A stretch of 64,000 nt of DNA from Otatea glauca (lineage: Eukaryota; Streptophyta; Magnoliopsida; Poales; Poaceae), in NCBI GenBank assembly GCA_036346275.1, contig CM070715.1, positions 67,877,667-67,941,666 on the forward strand, written 5' to 3'. How positions within the stretch are numbered: the first letter of the stretch is position 1; each line of letters opens with the position of its first letter. This document shows positions 54,431 to 64,000 of this stretch, one piece after another. The notes below the pieces were generated by a model, which was given only the letters and a program-made list of their open reading frames with translations, ran no database searches and was not told the origin of the DNA. The translations under genes were made by a program, and so were the position numbers.

Positions 54431-54909
54431 TTCTATTTGCTTTATTTAGCTATTTATACACACATATATACACATTACATCTGGTCTCTAAAACAAGTAA
54501 AAGCATAAATCATCGGTTAAATGAACCTATCTAACCTATTATCATATATAAAAATTTTAAACATAATGAAATGCAATTTTTAGAAATGCAGTTATGAATA
54601 GTTAGTTATCATAAAGTAAAAATAGTTAAACAACAGTCTCATGCTTAATGTCTCACTACATGGCATGCAACACATAATCTCGATGCAACAAATAAATCCC
54701 AACACCCATCCAATAATACTCCTCCAGAGCCTCCTTTGGATCCTCCTCTCCCTCTTGATACTAGCTACCCCTACTCATACCCTAACCTAGGTTCTCTAAG
54801 AAAGAGGTCAAGTGTGATGCCTCTGTGCTAGGTCCGGGGTGTACTCCCACACGAGCAGTGCGGTATGAAGCCTTCCTACGTGGTGGTAAGGAATAGGTGG
54901 CAGTAGGTA
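54431..54909 (-). other. Noncoding sequence downstream of the minus-strand ORF
   Basis: AT-rich, then CT-rich. It lies 3' of the ORF at 54910 and is probably part of that retroelement. No gene or repeat border is seen. Confidence 0.4.
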
Positions 54910-55560
54910 CTACTGGGACCTATGGAGAGAAAGGAACGCCTGCCTCAGGGACAAAGGTGTAGTAGTGGGTATTGAGGCTGTGGGCATTGGGTGAGCAACT
55001 AGTGGAGGTATTGTGGGAGGTGTGGAGACAGTAGTGGTCAGCTCAGTAGAGGTGTTTGGGGGTGCAAGGTACTGGAGTGCTGTCTCCAGGAGGTTCCGCT
55101 CCATCTCGACAATATTAAGCTACTGTCGCCAGTGGAAGGAGTGGCCCTCAGCTCTATCTAAGGCTTCATTCAGGCCCTCACAGTACATGGTATTGGCTAT
55201 CATCATGTAGTTGCCAGTGACCCTCCTAGCTGAAGCTCCTGAAGTCTCACTAGTACTAGCTATGCTAGGGTGAATGGATGGTGGGTCGCTAGTGACTCCA
55301 GGAATGAAGGCAAGTAAGTGGCCGAAAGAAGAGTCACTCAGGTGTCCTCTAAACTGTGTCCTAAGAGCCATTATCGCCTTTCGAGCGACATCCTGGAGAG
55401 GTAAGAAATAGTCTGAGCTTTGCCACAATGTCGTATGCTTGACATAGTAGCTAGGCTGTGCAGGTATACCTGTAATAGTTACCCCGACCCTGCGCATAGA
55501 CCCATCCCCGTGCACCTCCTAGAAGTACTCTAGGCGTCCCCCACCTAGCTCTTGCATCAT
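54910..55560 (-). pseudogene. Retroelement-associated ORF of unknown function
   Basis: Minus-strand reading from ATG at 55560 gives MMQELGGGRLEYF, an in-frame TAG, then a well-kept stretch: GDGSMRRVGVTITGIP, LPLQDVARKAIMALRTQF, SDSSFGHLLAFIPG, ARRVTGNYMMIANTM and ALDRAEGHSFHWRQ. After a shift near 55120, it continues to 54910 with a threonine/proline-rich tail. I recall similar reading frames in many grass retroelements but know no function. It lies 230 bases downstream of a primer-binding site on the same strand, the position of a first ORF. It is not a normal gag by any motif I can see. Confidence 0.6.
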
Positions 55561-55786
55561 CTGCCATAGCAGACTAACGGGATCCTATAGCGCGACATCT
55601 TGCAAAAAGGTTCTAATCAGTATTGGTGGTCTAATTAATATCAGCAAAACATCAAAGTTAGAATAACTACTATTATTTGATAAGATGAGAGTTACAGTAT
55701 ACATAGTGTCATATGGCCAGTGAAATCCTTTCCCTTAGGTTCCCTACTAGTCCCTAGTTATTTATTTGCGTGGCTCTCATAACTAT

Positions 55787-55799
55787 TGCTCTGACACCA
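55787..55799 (-). other. Primer-binding site, minus strand
   Basis: The minus strand reads TGGTGTCAGAGCA, close to the initiator Met tRNA complement, two or three bases after an LTR end ...GGGTCATCACA. It gives the orientation of the element that contains the ORF at 54910-55560. Confidence 0.8.
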
Positions 55800-55801
55800 C
55801 C

Positions 55802-56058
55802 TGTGATGACCCGCATAATTAACCTAGGGTAACGACAGTAACACCGCCACAACTCTGAGGTAATTACACTGATATTAGCATATTAGCTAACAAAATATCG
55901 GGGTCACCCAACACTTTATCAGTTAATACATTGTGTTCACAATGTTGTAGTAGGACAATAGTAAGAGACTAAAATAGAAACTTATATAATACGTTGCCAC
56001 GTATGGCTACAAGTCCATTAATACAAGGTCATACATAATATTTAGTACAACATAATTA
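55802..56058 (-). mobile_element. End of the 5' LTR of the minus-strand retroelement
   Basis: On the plus strand it begins TGTGATGACCCGC, the inverted LTR end. It is interrupted at 56058/56064 by a solo LTR and resumes at 59261. AT-rich, no open frame. Confidence 0.7.
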
Positions 56059-56063
56059 ATATA

Positions 56064-59000
56064 TGTAACACCCTAATTTTTGCTTTAAGTGTTATTTTAT
56101 TGTCATTTATGCAATTTGAGATTTATTGGGATTTTTCTGGATTTATTGGAATTTATTTTGAGAATTAAGTAATTAGCCTCTTTGAGAAAACCAATTAAAT
56201 ATATGCATAGTCAAAATAAAGTTTTGCCAAAAATATTTTATTTGAACTCAAAATGTCTCAAAGTATTTATGACAATTTTCTTGGATTTTTCCTGATATTT
56301 TAATTGCCTTAAATGAATTAATCTAATTTCAAAAATTATTTTAAATCAAAAAGCTTTTGAAAATCATGAGCGATCTTGGGTGAAGCCCGACCTTTGTCTT
56401 GTGTGACCAATGTTGTCACGACCCTTGACCAAATTTCGCCATTCGCCACCGCGCCAGCGTGTGGACCGTTGGACCAGATCGTGCGGTCCTCTTTCCTCGG
56501 CGAAACCCTAGCGCGTGAGCCGTTGAATCGAGATCAAGCGGTCGGGATCGCTTCGCGTTGTTTTGGTAAGTTTAGATCTCACCAGTTGGTTTTGGAAAGA
56601 GCGGATCGGATCGTATCGCTCGGGAATCAATCGTGGCCGTTCATCTTGGATCGGACGGTCGTCAGTCGTCATCTCCGATCCGGTTTCCGTTTCGCCGCCG
56701 CGCACCATCTTCGCCGCGGATTGCTTAGGGTTTCCTTCCCTGCGCGCATGTCGAGGCTATAAAAGCTGCCGCTCGCACCCCAACAATCGTCACCTCAGTG
56801 CGCACCTTCCTGCTTAGCATCTTCGCTTGTTTCACCGCCGTCGTCGCTCGGGAGCTCACCGTAGTTGCGCAAGCACCGCCGCTAGCTTTCTCGCCTTTTC
56901 TGCCACCGTCAAGCCGCCGTTCGCCGTACCGGTTCTAGATTCAGACTCGTCGCGTCGATCTGTGTCGGAGCCGCTACTTCTTCCTCGACGGAGTCGTTCC
57001 GTTCGCCGTTCGGGTGGTCGTCTTCCTCTGCCCCGGTGAAAGGCGCGCGCGTTCGACCATCTTCGTCTCGGGCTCGGACGGCCGTTGGATCTTAGTGGGC
57101 GTCTCAAATCGTGCCACGTCGCCGTCTGATGAAGCGGCTCGGGTAGCGTGGACCGTTGGATCGAGTACATTTGGTTGACATCGCGCCGCGTGTGCGTTAG
57201 GCGGTAGCCATCGGATCATCGCCGGATCGCGCGCGCGTGTCGAGCATCGGCACCGGCGGTGTCGCAGCCGATCTGGCGTCGCCAGCGTGGCGTCTTGCGA
57301 GCGCGAGGCGCCGTGGGCCGCGTCCACGGTGAACCCGAGGCGGTTCCGTGGAATGAGTCCATGGACCAGGCGACGTGTCACCACGCGATTGGTCCGAGTC
57401 AGGGCTAATGTCAGCGTGGTGCAATAAAGATCTTTTTCATTAGAAAAATATTTCGGGAAAATCGGGAATTCTATTTTCTGTATTTTCAGTATTTATTCAA
57501 ACTTCAAAAGGCTATATCTTTTGCATTTTAACTCGGATTTGAGTGATTCAAATTTCTAAAAAAATTTAAAATCAAGATATATTTATTGGTGAATTTTATT
57601 TTATTTTTGGAGTTTTCTTACTCTCTGGTTTGGTGTTTATTTGCTATTTTGGCATCGTTTCGCGTAGACGTTGAACTGCTCGGAGATCCGGAGGAAGATT
57701 CGTCGCTTCAAGACCCAAGCTCAGAGCAAGACCAGCACCTACTCCAAGGCAAGTTGTGCTTTGATCATGTTGCACCAAAATTTACCAAATTGCTATTTTG
57801 TCTCTTAAATTATGCATGATATTTTATGTGTATAAATGATTTCAATTAATCTGGGAATTAGATGATATGCCTAATTGAATTAAATCACACCTTGTCAATT
57901 TTATGCTATGATCTAATTGTCACCCTAGGATGTGGAATTATAGTTGGTTAATATTAATAATCAACATGGGACTAGTTAGACCGTCGTAGATTGCTTAGCC
58001 ATGCCACGTCATCACATGTGTCCGAATGTTGATACTTAATCTTGACTAATGGAATATGGAGCAATGTTTAAGAATTTGTGTGCCATGTGTTGTCACACAG
58101 TGCTATCAAGTTGTCGTGGCGAGGAGGTCACACAACTAGATTAAAATGTTGGTGTACGTGGTGCTTGGTAATCAAGCGGGGTGGTAATGATTTAGATTGG
58201 GGCAAGTGGCAAGAGGCGGTGTGCCAAGGTGGGCGAGATTGGCGGGGGTATGTGGAAGTCTTGCCTTAATCACTCTAAGGACTTAACCTTGCAAGCCTTT
58301 GACACGAGTCTTTCTTGCAACCACATATGCGGAATGGGACACCTAGTGAATAATTTGTGAAGCCTAGATTTTGAATGCTGTCGTGGTGAATAGTGAGTCC
58401 GGGTTTACGGATTAACTCACATGGCGCAAGAGGGGCCTGTTGTGGTGGTTTAACCCTTGATGTTGAAACCTTAGCGAGCGATCTTGGGTCTAGGTGTAGC
58501 ATTGTAAAGGCTTTGTTATGATCACTCGCCTTGGTGGTGTTTGGTTGTATCGTGTGGGTAAAGTGCATAACCTCTGTAGAGTGTACAATCTATTGAATAG
58601 TCGTGCTCACGGTATTGGGCAATGCTCGGAATTACTGATTAAGGGTTAGACTTTTGTTAAACAAAAACTTGTTGGGATGGCAGGGTGCCATGGAAAGTGG
58701 AAATTGATTTAGGATTGGAAACTTGGGTTACTTCAGAAATGCTGAATCTATTAATTACTGTATTTATTTTACTACTTTTTTCAATCTATTTACTGTATTC
58801 TTGTTCAATGCTGCTTTATTGCAAAATATCCTTATTAGCCATTCCTTTGGATTAAGCCAAGCATATAGAATATTAGACTTGCATTGTTGTGCACAACTTG
58901 TTGAGTGCTTTATGTACTCACCCCAACAACAACAACTTGAAGAGGAAGAATCTCGCCTTTCATGGAGGAGGATTATATGGATCACGAATGCTTAGGGTTC

Positions 59001-59260
59001 GAGCCTCGTCGGTTACTGCGGTGGTGGGGGAGCTACTACGCTTATTTATTTTTCATTCTTTGCTTATTTGCTATTTCTTTTATAAGCCCGGTGTGTCAAT
59101 AATCATGTAAGACAACAGTTACTATTAATTATGAAAGTTATGCTATATTCCGCTGTGTATGACTGTGATAGCATCTATGTGGAGCCTGTGTGCACTAACG
59201 TGATTCTGGACTAGTGCAGTATACACAGAGGGTCCGGATTTGCAAATTCGGGTCCCGACA
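56064..59260 (+). mobile_element. Solo Tekay-type LTR, 3.2 kb, TSD ATATA
   Basis: Starts TGTAACACCC at 56064 and ends GGGTCCCGACA at 59260, collinear with the LTRs at 23791 and 32447. ATATA flanks it at 56059-56063 and 59261-59265. No internal retroelement sequence adjoins either side, so it is a solo LTR, the usual product of recombination between two LTRs of one element. It differs by substitutions across its length from the 23791 copy and is older or from a sister subfamily. Confidence 0.94.
56758..56764 (+). promoter_or_regulatory. TATA box of the solo LTR
   Basis: TATAAAA in GAGGCTATAAAAGCTGCC, at the position where the sister LTRs have TATTTAAA. It is the more canonical promoter word of the family, so this LTR may still have promoter activity. 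Confidence 0.65.
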
Positions 59261-60300
59261 ATATACATAGACACTAAAGTACCTAGTGGATCGACGGTCA
59301 CTGCCGTATAGTCCACTACTCCACCTAATCCTCCTTGTAGTTCTCCACCTCCTCGTAACCCTGATCTTGCAGGTGATCCTCACCCCACACCTCGTAGGAG
59401 AGCCCATAAGGATTGTTATCTAAGCAAAGGGGGAATTAAGCAAGAGTGAGTACAAAATACTTAGCAAGCATTAATAAAAAAATACATCATATGAACTTTT
59501 CCCTCATCCATCTCATGAACATTTCTTTCTCAAATCCATTTCGAAAAAATAGGGTTTTATTATGAAAAAGTGTGTTTCTGATTTTAATTTTTAAAATTGT
59601 TACAAATACTCATATATGAGGCCATTTAGCTTCCGTAGCCTCCAATCTAGGAGACAGGAATGAATTCATAATTTGACCATGCGCAGGTTTGTACTACTTT
59701 ACCCATAGTGAACCCAACCTCAGTTGAGAACCCAAAATGTTTATCGCTACTCAGATATTAGATCTCCAACCTTGGCAGCTGACAAGCCGTGGTGTCCTTC
59801 ACCAATGTTCCCCACCCACTCGCATCATTCTAGTTGTACCCTGATATCAATGTACATCAGTGGTACTCATCTCATGCATTTAAATATAGCGCCTCGAAAT
59901 CATCAACCACTGCTGAGTTCCAAAATCGTGTTTCTCACCAGCCCTTCCGGTCTATCCGTTTTCTCACTCTTAGTTATCTATTCATACCCAATGTGGAGAT
60001 CATAACATCTTCATAGGACAACATTTTCTGGTTGTTTCCACACACTATAATTGATACGAAATTATGGCTCATTACCCGAGTGTAGTTCTTTATCATTATA
60101 TTCTAGCCTATGTAGAGAGCCCCACCGGCGATACCCTTCTCAAAGGCACTCTCTACCCACCTCATACATATATATGTTGCCGGCTCCATTCGTTGGACAA
60201 GCCATTCCCAGTACATCATCAATCACTACCTCAACAATTCACAATATCCATTTTCCAATAGCTTCCGATTTAGGATTTTTCTTGAAAAGAGTTGTTCCAA
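59261..60300 (-). mobile_element. Continuation of the minus-strand LTR
   Basis: After the ATATA duplicate, the sequence continues the LTR broken at 56058. Words such as GAGTGAGTACAAAATACTTAGCA (reverse sense: a TGCT..GTACTCAC motif) resemble the 'gtgctttatgtactcacc' part of Tekay-type LTRs. The outer border of the LTR could not be found; the end given is a guess. Open frames here lack domain character. Confidence 0.45.
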
Positions 60301-61989
60301 TGCATCAGTGATAATAAGTATAACCAAATATATTTAATTAGAAATTACTACAAATATGGTCAAGAGATGCTTGCTTGAATTGGTGTGGAAATAAGTTTCC
60401 TCACGTGGGTTCTGATTGCGATCTCCTATCGAATTTGATTTACTTCCTGAAATTATGGAAACTATAGTTCTGATGGCTACCAAATTATTAAGTGTTTTAT
60501 GATGTCCAAAATTTTCCTTACTTCTATTAAATTGATACGTGTATACTATGTATTTCAATTTGAGAAATTTTAATTTGACGTCTTTTAACTAGGCATATTT
60601 TAGTTTGGGATATTTTAACTTATCGCATCTTAACTTGGCGTATTTTAATTTAAGTTGTGCATCTACCTAGGTGTGGTTTATCCTTATTTTAACCATTACG
60701 GTGGTTACTAGCAGTTTTTAATTTCTTACTTAGCACCGGATCATATTAGTCTTTATGCTGATACATTTATTATTATTATTTTATTCTTCTTTTCTTTTCT
60801 CTTTTCTTCTTTTCCCGGTCATTCTTATCCTCTCTTCTCCCCATTCCTCTTCCATCATTCCCCTCTCTCTTCCTCATGCCACCGCCGGTTCGCTGCCCCT
60901 CTCGCGCCGACGCCGCCCAACCTCCTCCTGCGCGCTTCGCTCCGCCACCCGTGGGCTCGACCTCTCTAGACCATGCCATCTTGACTCCTCCCCGGGCCGC
61001 ATCACCCGGTTCCTCCTTGTCGACCCCCACCGGTTTTGGCTCCTCGATGCTGCCTCATGCCGGGTCTATCGAAGCCCTGATGTGATGCCACCCTTTCCCC
61101 TTTTTCCCACTATGGTGTTCACCGATCTAGATGTTGTCTAGTTTTTCCATGTTAGCATCTTTACTGGTTAATGATGATTATAGGTTGATTCGCTATAGAA
61201 TGGCGGTGTCGTGACGACACCTGGAGACCACCCATACATCGGGGAGCGTGAGGAGATCGTTGGGCATGCACGGCGCCGCCTCTAGTGAGGCCGCTCTCTG
61301 AAACCCTACTATGCTCACATCCTTACTACTAACCATCTTCATTTCTTCCGAGATGAATTTCGGGGTCCCTAATGTGTCATTCAAAAGAATGTTTGTGTGG
61401 CATACCTAGTGAAGTGAGTTTGATCGATATGAGGTCGTTTTGGGATGATGAGATACTGGTGGCCCTTGTTCCTTGGTTGGCTGGGAAAAAAGGACTCTCG
61501 GTCGGTGGCTCCTGCACCCTTTTCTTGGTTTCCACCGGCTCTTGGTTGGCTCTAGTTCACCCCTGGTTTTGCTTGAAGGTGTTGGCTTGCTCCTGGTTCA
61601 GTCCCGACTGAAGCTTGGTTTGTTGCTTGCTTTGGTGGATTTGGGGAAGAAGGTTGGATGTGGGGGAGTGCTGGCTCTCGGTGGCTTCTAGATATTGAAG
61701 ATTGGACTTGGGGTTTGGGTTCTGGCTTCCTTGCTCTGGCCTTGCTCCTGGTCTTGTCTTTGGCCTTGTTCCTGATGGTTTGGCTATGTTTGGGTGGATT
61801 TGGCTGAGAATGGACTGAGGGAGGATCTGGCTTCCTACCCTTTTTAAATGTGCCATCTTTACCTTTTTACCATGTGGAGGTTTATCTTTTTACTACAGGA
61901 TATTTTGGCACTATTTTCATATGGCTATGGTTACCCAATTGAGAGCATCTAGGCCCCCTATTCTTTTTATTATACTTATTTTGTAGGTT
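60301..61989. other. Unassigned sequence, partly GC-rich and partly G/T-rich
   Basis: AT-rich with TTTTAACT/TTTTAATT-rich tandem words at 60560-60660, a TTA microsatellite at about 60765-60782, a CT-rich then GC-rich block at 60780-61080 that resembles a promoter and leader, and a G/T-rich low-complexity block with repeated CTTGGTT/CTTGCTC words at 61460-61840. No gene with recognisable domain. Confidence 0.4.
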
Positions 61990-63745
61990 TTGGTGTTGAT
62001 GATCAAGAAGCATACTTAGTACAAGCTTACAAATGCTATTCCTGAAGAACAAGGCTAAGGCTTTTATTTGTAGCTTTGACTTGGGAGTTGATTCAAGTCA
62101 CATAGCTAGAATAACCGTACTATTAAGAGGGATTATTGATAATAAATGATCTTGGTTCATATGCAAAATCACTAAGATTACTTGTAGCATAGGTCTTTTC
62201 ATTCTTCTCTTTTAAAATCCTTGTCTTCCCTCTTTTAGCCAAAAGGTAAACGTAGACTAACTTCTTTGAAATCGCTCTAAAATCAAGGTTCAATTTCTAA
62301 CGGCGCACACCATGTCTGCGGGATGACCTTCGATCCGGTGCAAAGAGTCCTCTTTGATAAAATTCAACCGAGCGTACACCGTTCATGCCGGACCAATTTG
62401 AACCCAGTCTTTTCTCAGTCCGGCGTATAATACTTCTTCTCTGCGGACCAACTTCTTTAGTCGGTGTTAAGATTTACGCCTCAATCTTAACCAAGAATCG
62501 CATGGTTTAGAGGACCGTTTTCTTGTGTACACGGACCATCTTTTTGGTCCGCGCAAACATAACTCACTTGGATAAAACCGACCATTTACTCTTATGCGCT
62601 TGACCAATTTTTGATCCGCGCATAAGCGTTGTTCGGTACTAAGTTAGAACAAGCCATGTGTCGCGGACCAACTTTTTTGGTCCGGCGCAAACATAGTTTG
62701 CCTGGCTAAATCAAAACATATGCACGACGGACCAACTTTATTGGGCCGACGCAAATCTTCATTTTGCTAGTGTAAACCTCTACTCTCTTCACATATACGA
62801 CGGACCGACTTCTTCGGTCCGACGCAAATGGGTCATTCTGAGTACAACAATGCCTCTCAAATCTCATGTACCCCGGACCGACTTTTTCAGTACGGCGTGT
62901 GTGTACATTTCTCCTATGACTCATATATCTTAAAATACTCGAAAAAACAGCTTGTGACCTGTCGTCCTACCTACCCCAATGGGCAAAAGTTAGGTACAAC
63001 GGTTATTTCTGTTCAGGGTCTATATATAGAATGCCTGTGTTCCCAAATACTTAGAGCTTTTGCACATTCACATTTTTCATATCCTGAACATCTTTGACAT
63101 CATTCAAATCCTATACAACTCTTTGATCTTTAGAATTCCTGAGTTTCATTCCATCAAATAGTTCTGGGCTTCAACTCAGAAAATCACAAACACTCATTCT
63201 AAATATTTAGAGTGCTTGCTCCAAGCTAAGTCTAGTTTGCATCTAGCTACTGAACCAAGAGACAGGGCTTGTGGATAGTCTATTACTCTTGGAACTGGCT
63301 GTTCCTAGACGGTTGGAGAAGTTGTTGGTACGACCTATCCAACAGTGATTGTGGAAGGCCACCATTGCTGTGAAAGGATTGAGACTCATCTCACTGGAGT
63401 AGTGAAAGAGTCAAGATAGTGGAAAACCAAAAGCCATTGAGATTGGTTGTTTGGTGGATCAATACTTCTGAGGAAGTGCTCTAACGGGGACGTAGGAGTG
63501 ATCTCTGAACCTCAGTGAAAAATTATTGTGTTCTCTTGTGTTTGTTTTTACTTCTCTTTATTCTCAATATAGTTTCTCTTTTAAAATTCCCCTTCTTACA
63601 AAGTTTTCTTGAACAAGTGTTGTTCTGGACTTTTATTCTAACTGCTTCCGTTTCTGCGTTTTTATTGAGAAAAGTTTTTCGTAATAATTATAAAAAGTTT
63701 TAAAGTTGCCTATTCACCCCCCTCTAGGCCAACTTGATCCTTACA
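61990..63745 (+). mobile_element. 5' LTR of a SIRE/Maximus-like copia element
   Basis: The right end ...GATCCTTACA at 63745 is fixed by the primer site two bases later; the sequence before it (CTATTCACCCCCCTCTAGGCC) is the typical end of SIRE-type LTRs. The left border is uncertain; TGTTGATGATCAAG at 61994 is one candidate. The U3 part carries the periodic hairpin array at 62390-62897 and an AT-rich U5 follows. Confidence 0.6.
62390..62897 (+). repeat. Array of CGGACC(A/G)ACTTTTT..GGTCCG hairpins
   Basis: Units with arms CGGACC / GGTCCG and a T-rich loop occur at 62532-62551, 62664-62684, 62728-62748, 62801-62821 and 62874-62895, with weaker or longer-looped forms at 62390-62426, 62444-62466 and 62599-62619. 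The later ones are spaced 64-73 bases apart. Spacers differ in sequence, but several units are followed by (G)GCGCAAA or GACGCAAA. Confidence 0.88.
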
Positions 63746-63747
63746 AG

Positions 63748-63760
63748 TGGTATCAGAGCG
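63748..63760 (+). other. Primer-binding site of the SIRE-like element
   Basis: TGGTATCAGAGCG, an exact match to the initiator-Met type primer site over its first 12 bases, two bases after the LTR end. Confidence 0.9.
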
Positions 63761-63795
63761 AGGTCACCCTTTTAAGCTTAACAGCTTGGGTTAAA

Positions 63796-64000
63796 ATGGC
63801 CGAGGGTATAGGATCAGCTATAGTTAGTGTAGGAAGAGTTCCTATTTTTGATGGCACAAATTATGCCTATTGGAAAATCAGGATGAGGTGCTATCTTGAA
63901 GCCGTAAGTTATGATGTGTGGAGGGTTACAGAAAAACCTTTGCCTCCATGTGTCATACCTGAAGGGCAATCCTCATCCTCAGAACCCACACCTGGAGAAA
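63796..64000 (+). CDS. Copia gag, N-terminal part (runs off the window)
   Basis: The frame opens MAEGIGSAIVSVGRVPIFDG at 63796, 36 bases after the primer site, and is open to the end of the window (68 codons). The F-D-G-T-N-Y-x-Y-W-K-x-R-M pattern at residues 18-30 is the hallmark of the gag N-terminus of copia elements of the SIRE/Tork type (DUF4219/UBN2 family). The rest of the element lies outside. It is the one retroelement ORF in the window with no visible damage. Confidence 0.9.
   Translation, partial: MAEGIGSAIVSVGRVPIFDGTNYAYWKIRMRCYLEAVSYDVWRVTEKPLPPCVIPEGQSSSSEPTPGE

Noticed and set aside
61460..61850. Possible protein-coding gene in a G/T-rich block
   Set aside because: Repeated CTTGGTT/CTTGCTC words give open frames in several registers on both strands; low complexity, no domain.
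62390..62897. Regular repeats as a CRISPR array
   Set aside because: The repeats are only about 21 bases, imperfect, spaced 64-73 bases, in a eukaryotic LTR, with no cas-like genes.

Overview
The window looks like repeat-rich plant nuclear DNA, most likely from a grass. The evidence is nested Ty3/gypsy and Ty1/copia LTR retrotransposons, hAT and Mutator-like non-autonomous DNA transposons, a Stowaway-like terminus, LTR-internal 'aaaccctag' leaders, and one intact host gene with spliceosomal introns. The species cannot be named from the sequence. Nothing bacterial, viral (beyond endogenous retroelements) or organellar was seen.

Layout. 1-6195: the end of a long Tekay-type LTR sits in a broken Ty1/copia element that has its own 3' LTR. 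6196-10188: end of a Tat-like Ty3/gypsy element with an antisense, seven-exon ORF and a 625-bp 3' LTR. 10189-15860: a Tekay-like LTR and gag, abutting a reverse-oriented LTR plus integrase/chromodomain tail. 15863-19679: a SIRE/Maximus-like copia pol and its 3' noncoding part, interrupted by a deleted gypsy element at 19685-23483 (TSD TATAG). 23781-36366: a hAT-type element split by an 11.7-kb Tekay-like gypsy element with both LTRs and TSD GTGGG. 37510-38630 and 39056-40854: two more hAT-type elements, the second containing a 719-bp fold-back Mutator-like MITE. 41786-47575: the only intact host gene, an IQ67-domain (IQD) calmodulin-binding protein on the minus strand, with a 918-bp hAT element just upstream of its promoter. 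48663-61990: decayed elements, including a short-LTR copia-like element, an unrelated gypsy-type LTR, a minus-strand retroelement ORF with its primer-binding site, and a 3.2-kb solo LTR (TSD ATATA) nested in that element's LTR. 61990-64000: the 5' LTR, primer-binding site and start of gag of another SIRE-like copia element.

Five insertion events are supported by target-site duplications read directly from the sequence, and a sixth and seventh by near-perfect ones. All retroelement coding regions except the final partial gag carry stops or frameshifts. The IQD gene has clean exons with consensus splice sites and encodes 435 residues.

The points most worth checking are: the multi-intron antisense ORF in the Tat-like element; the periodic hairpin array in the terminal LTR; the fold-back MITE whose arms each carry three palindromes; the hAT element beside the IQD promoter; and indel differences between sister LTRs concentrated at CAG/CTG/CCGG sites, which may be an artefact of methylated cytosines.
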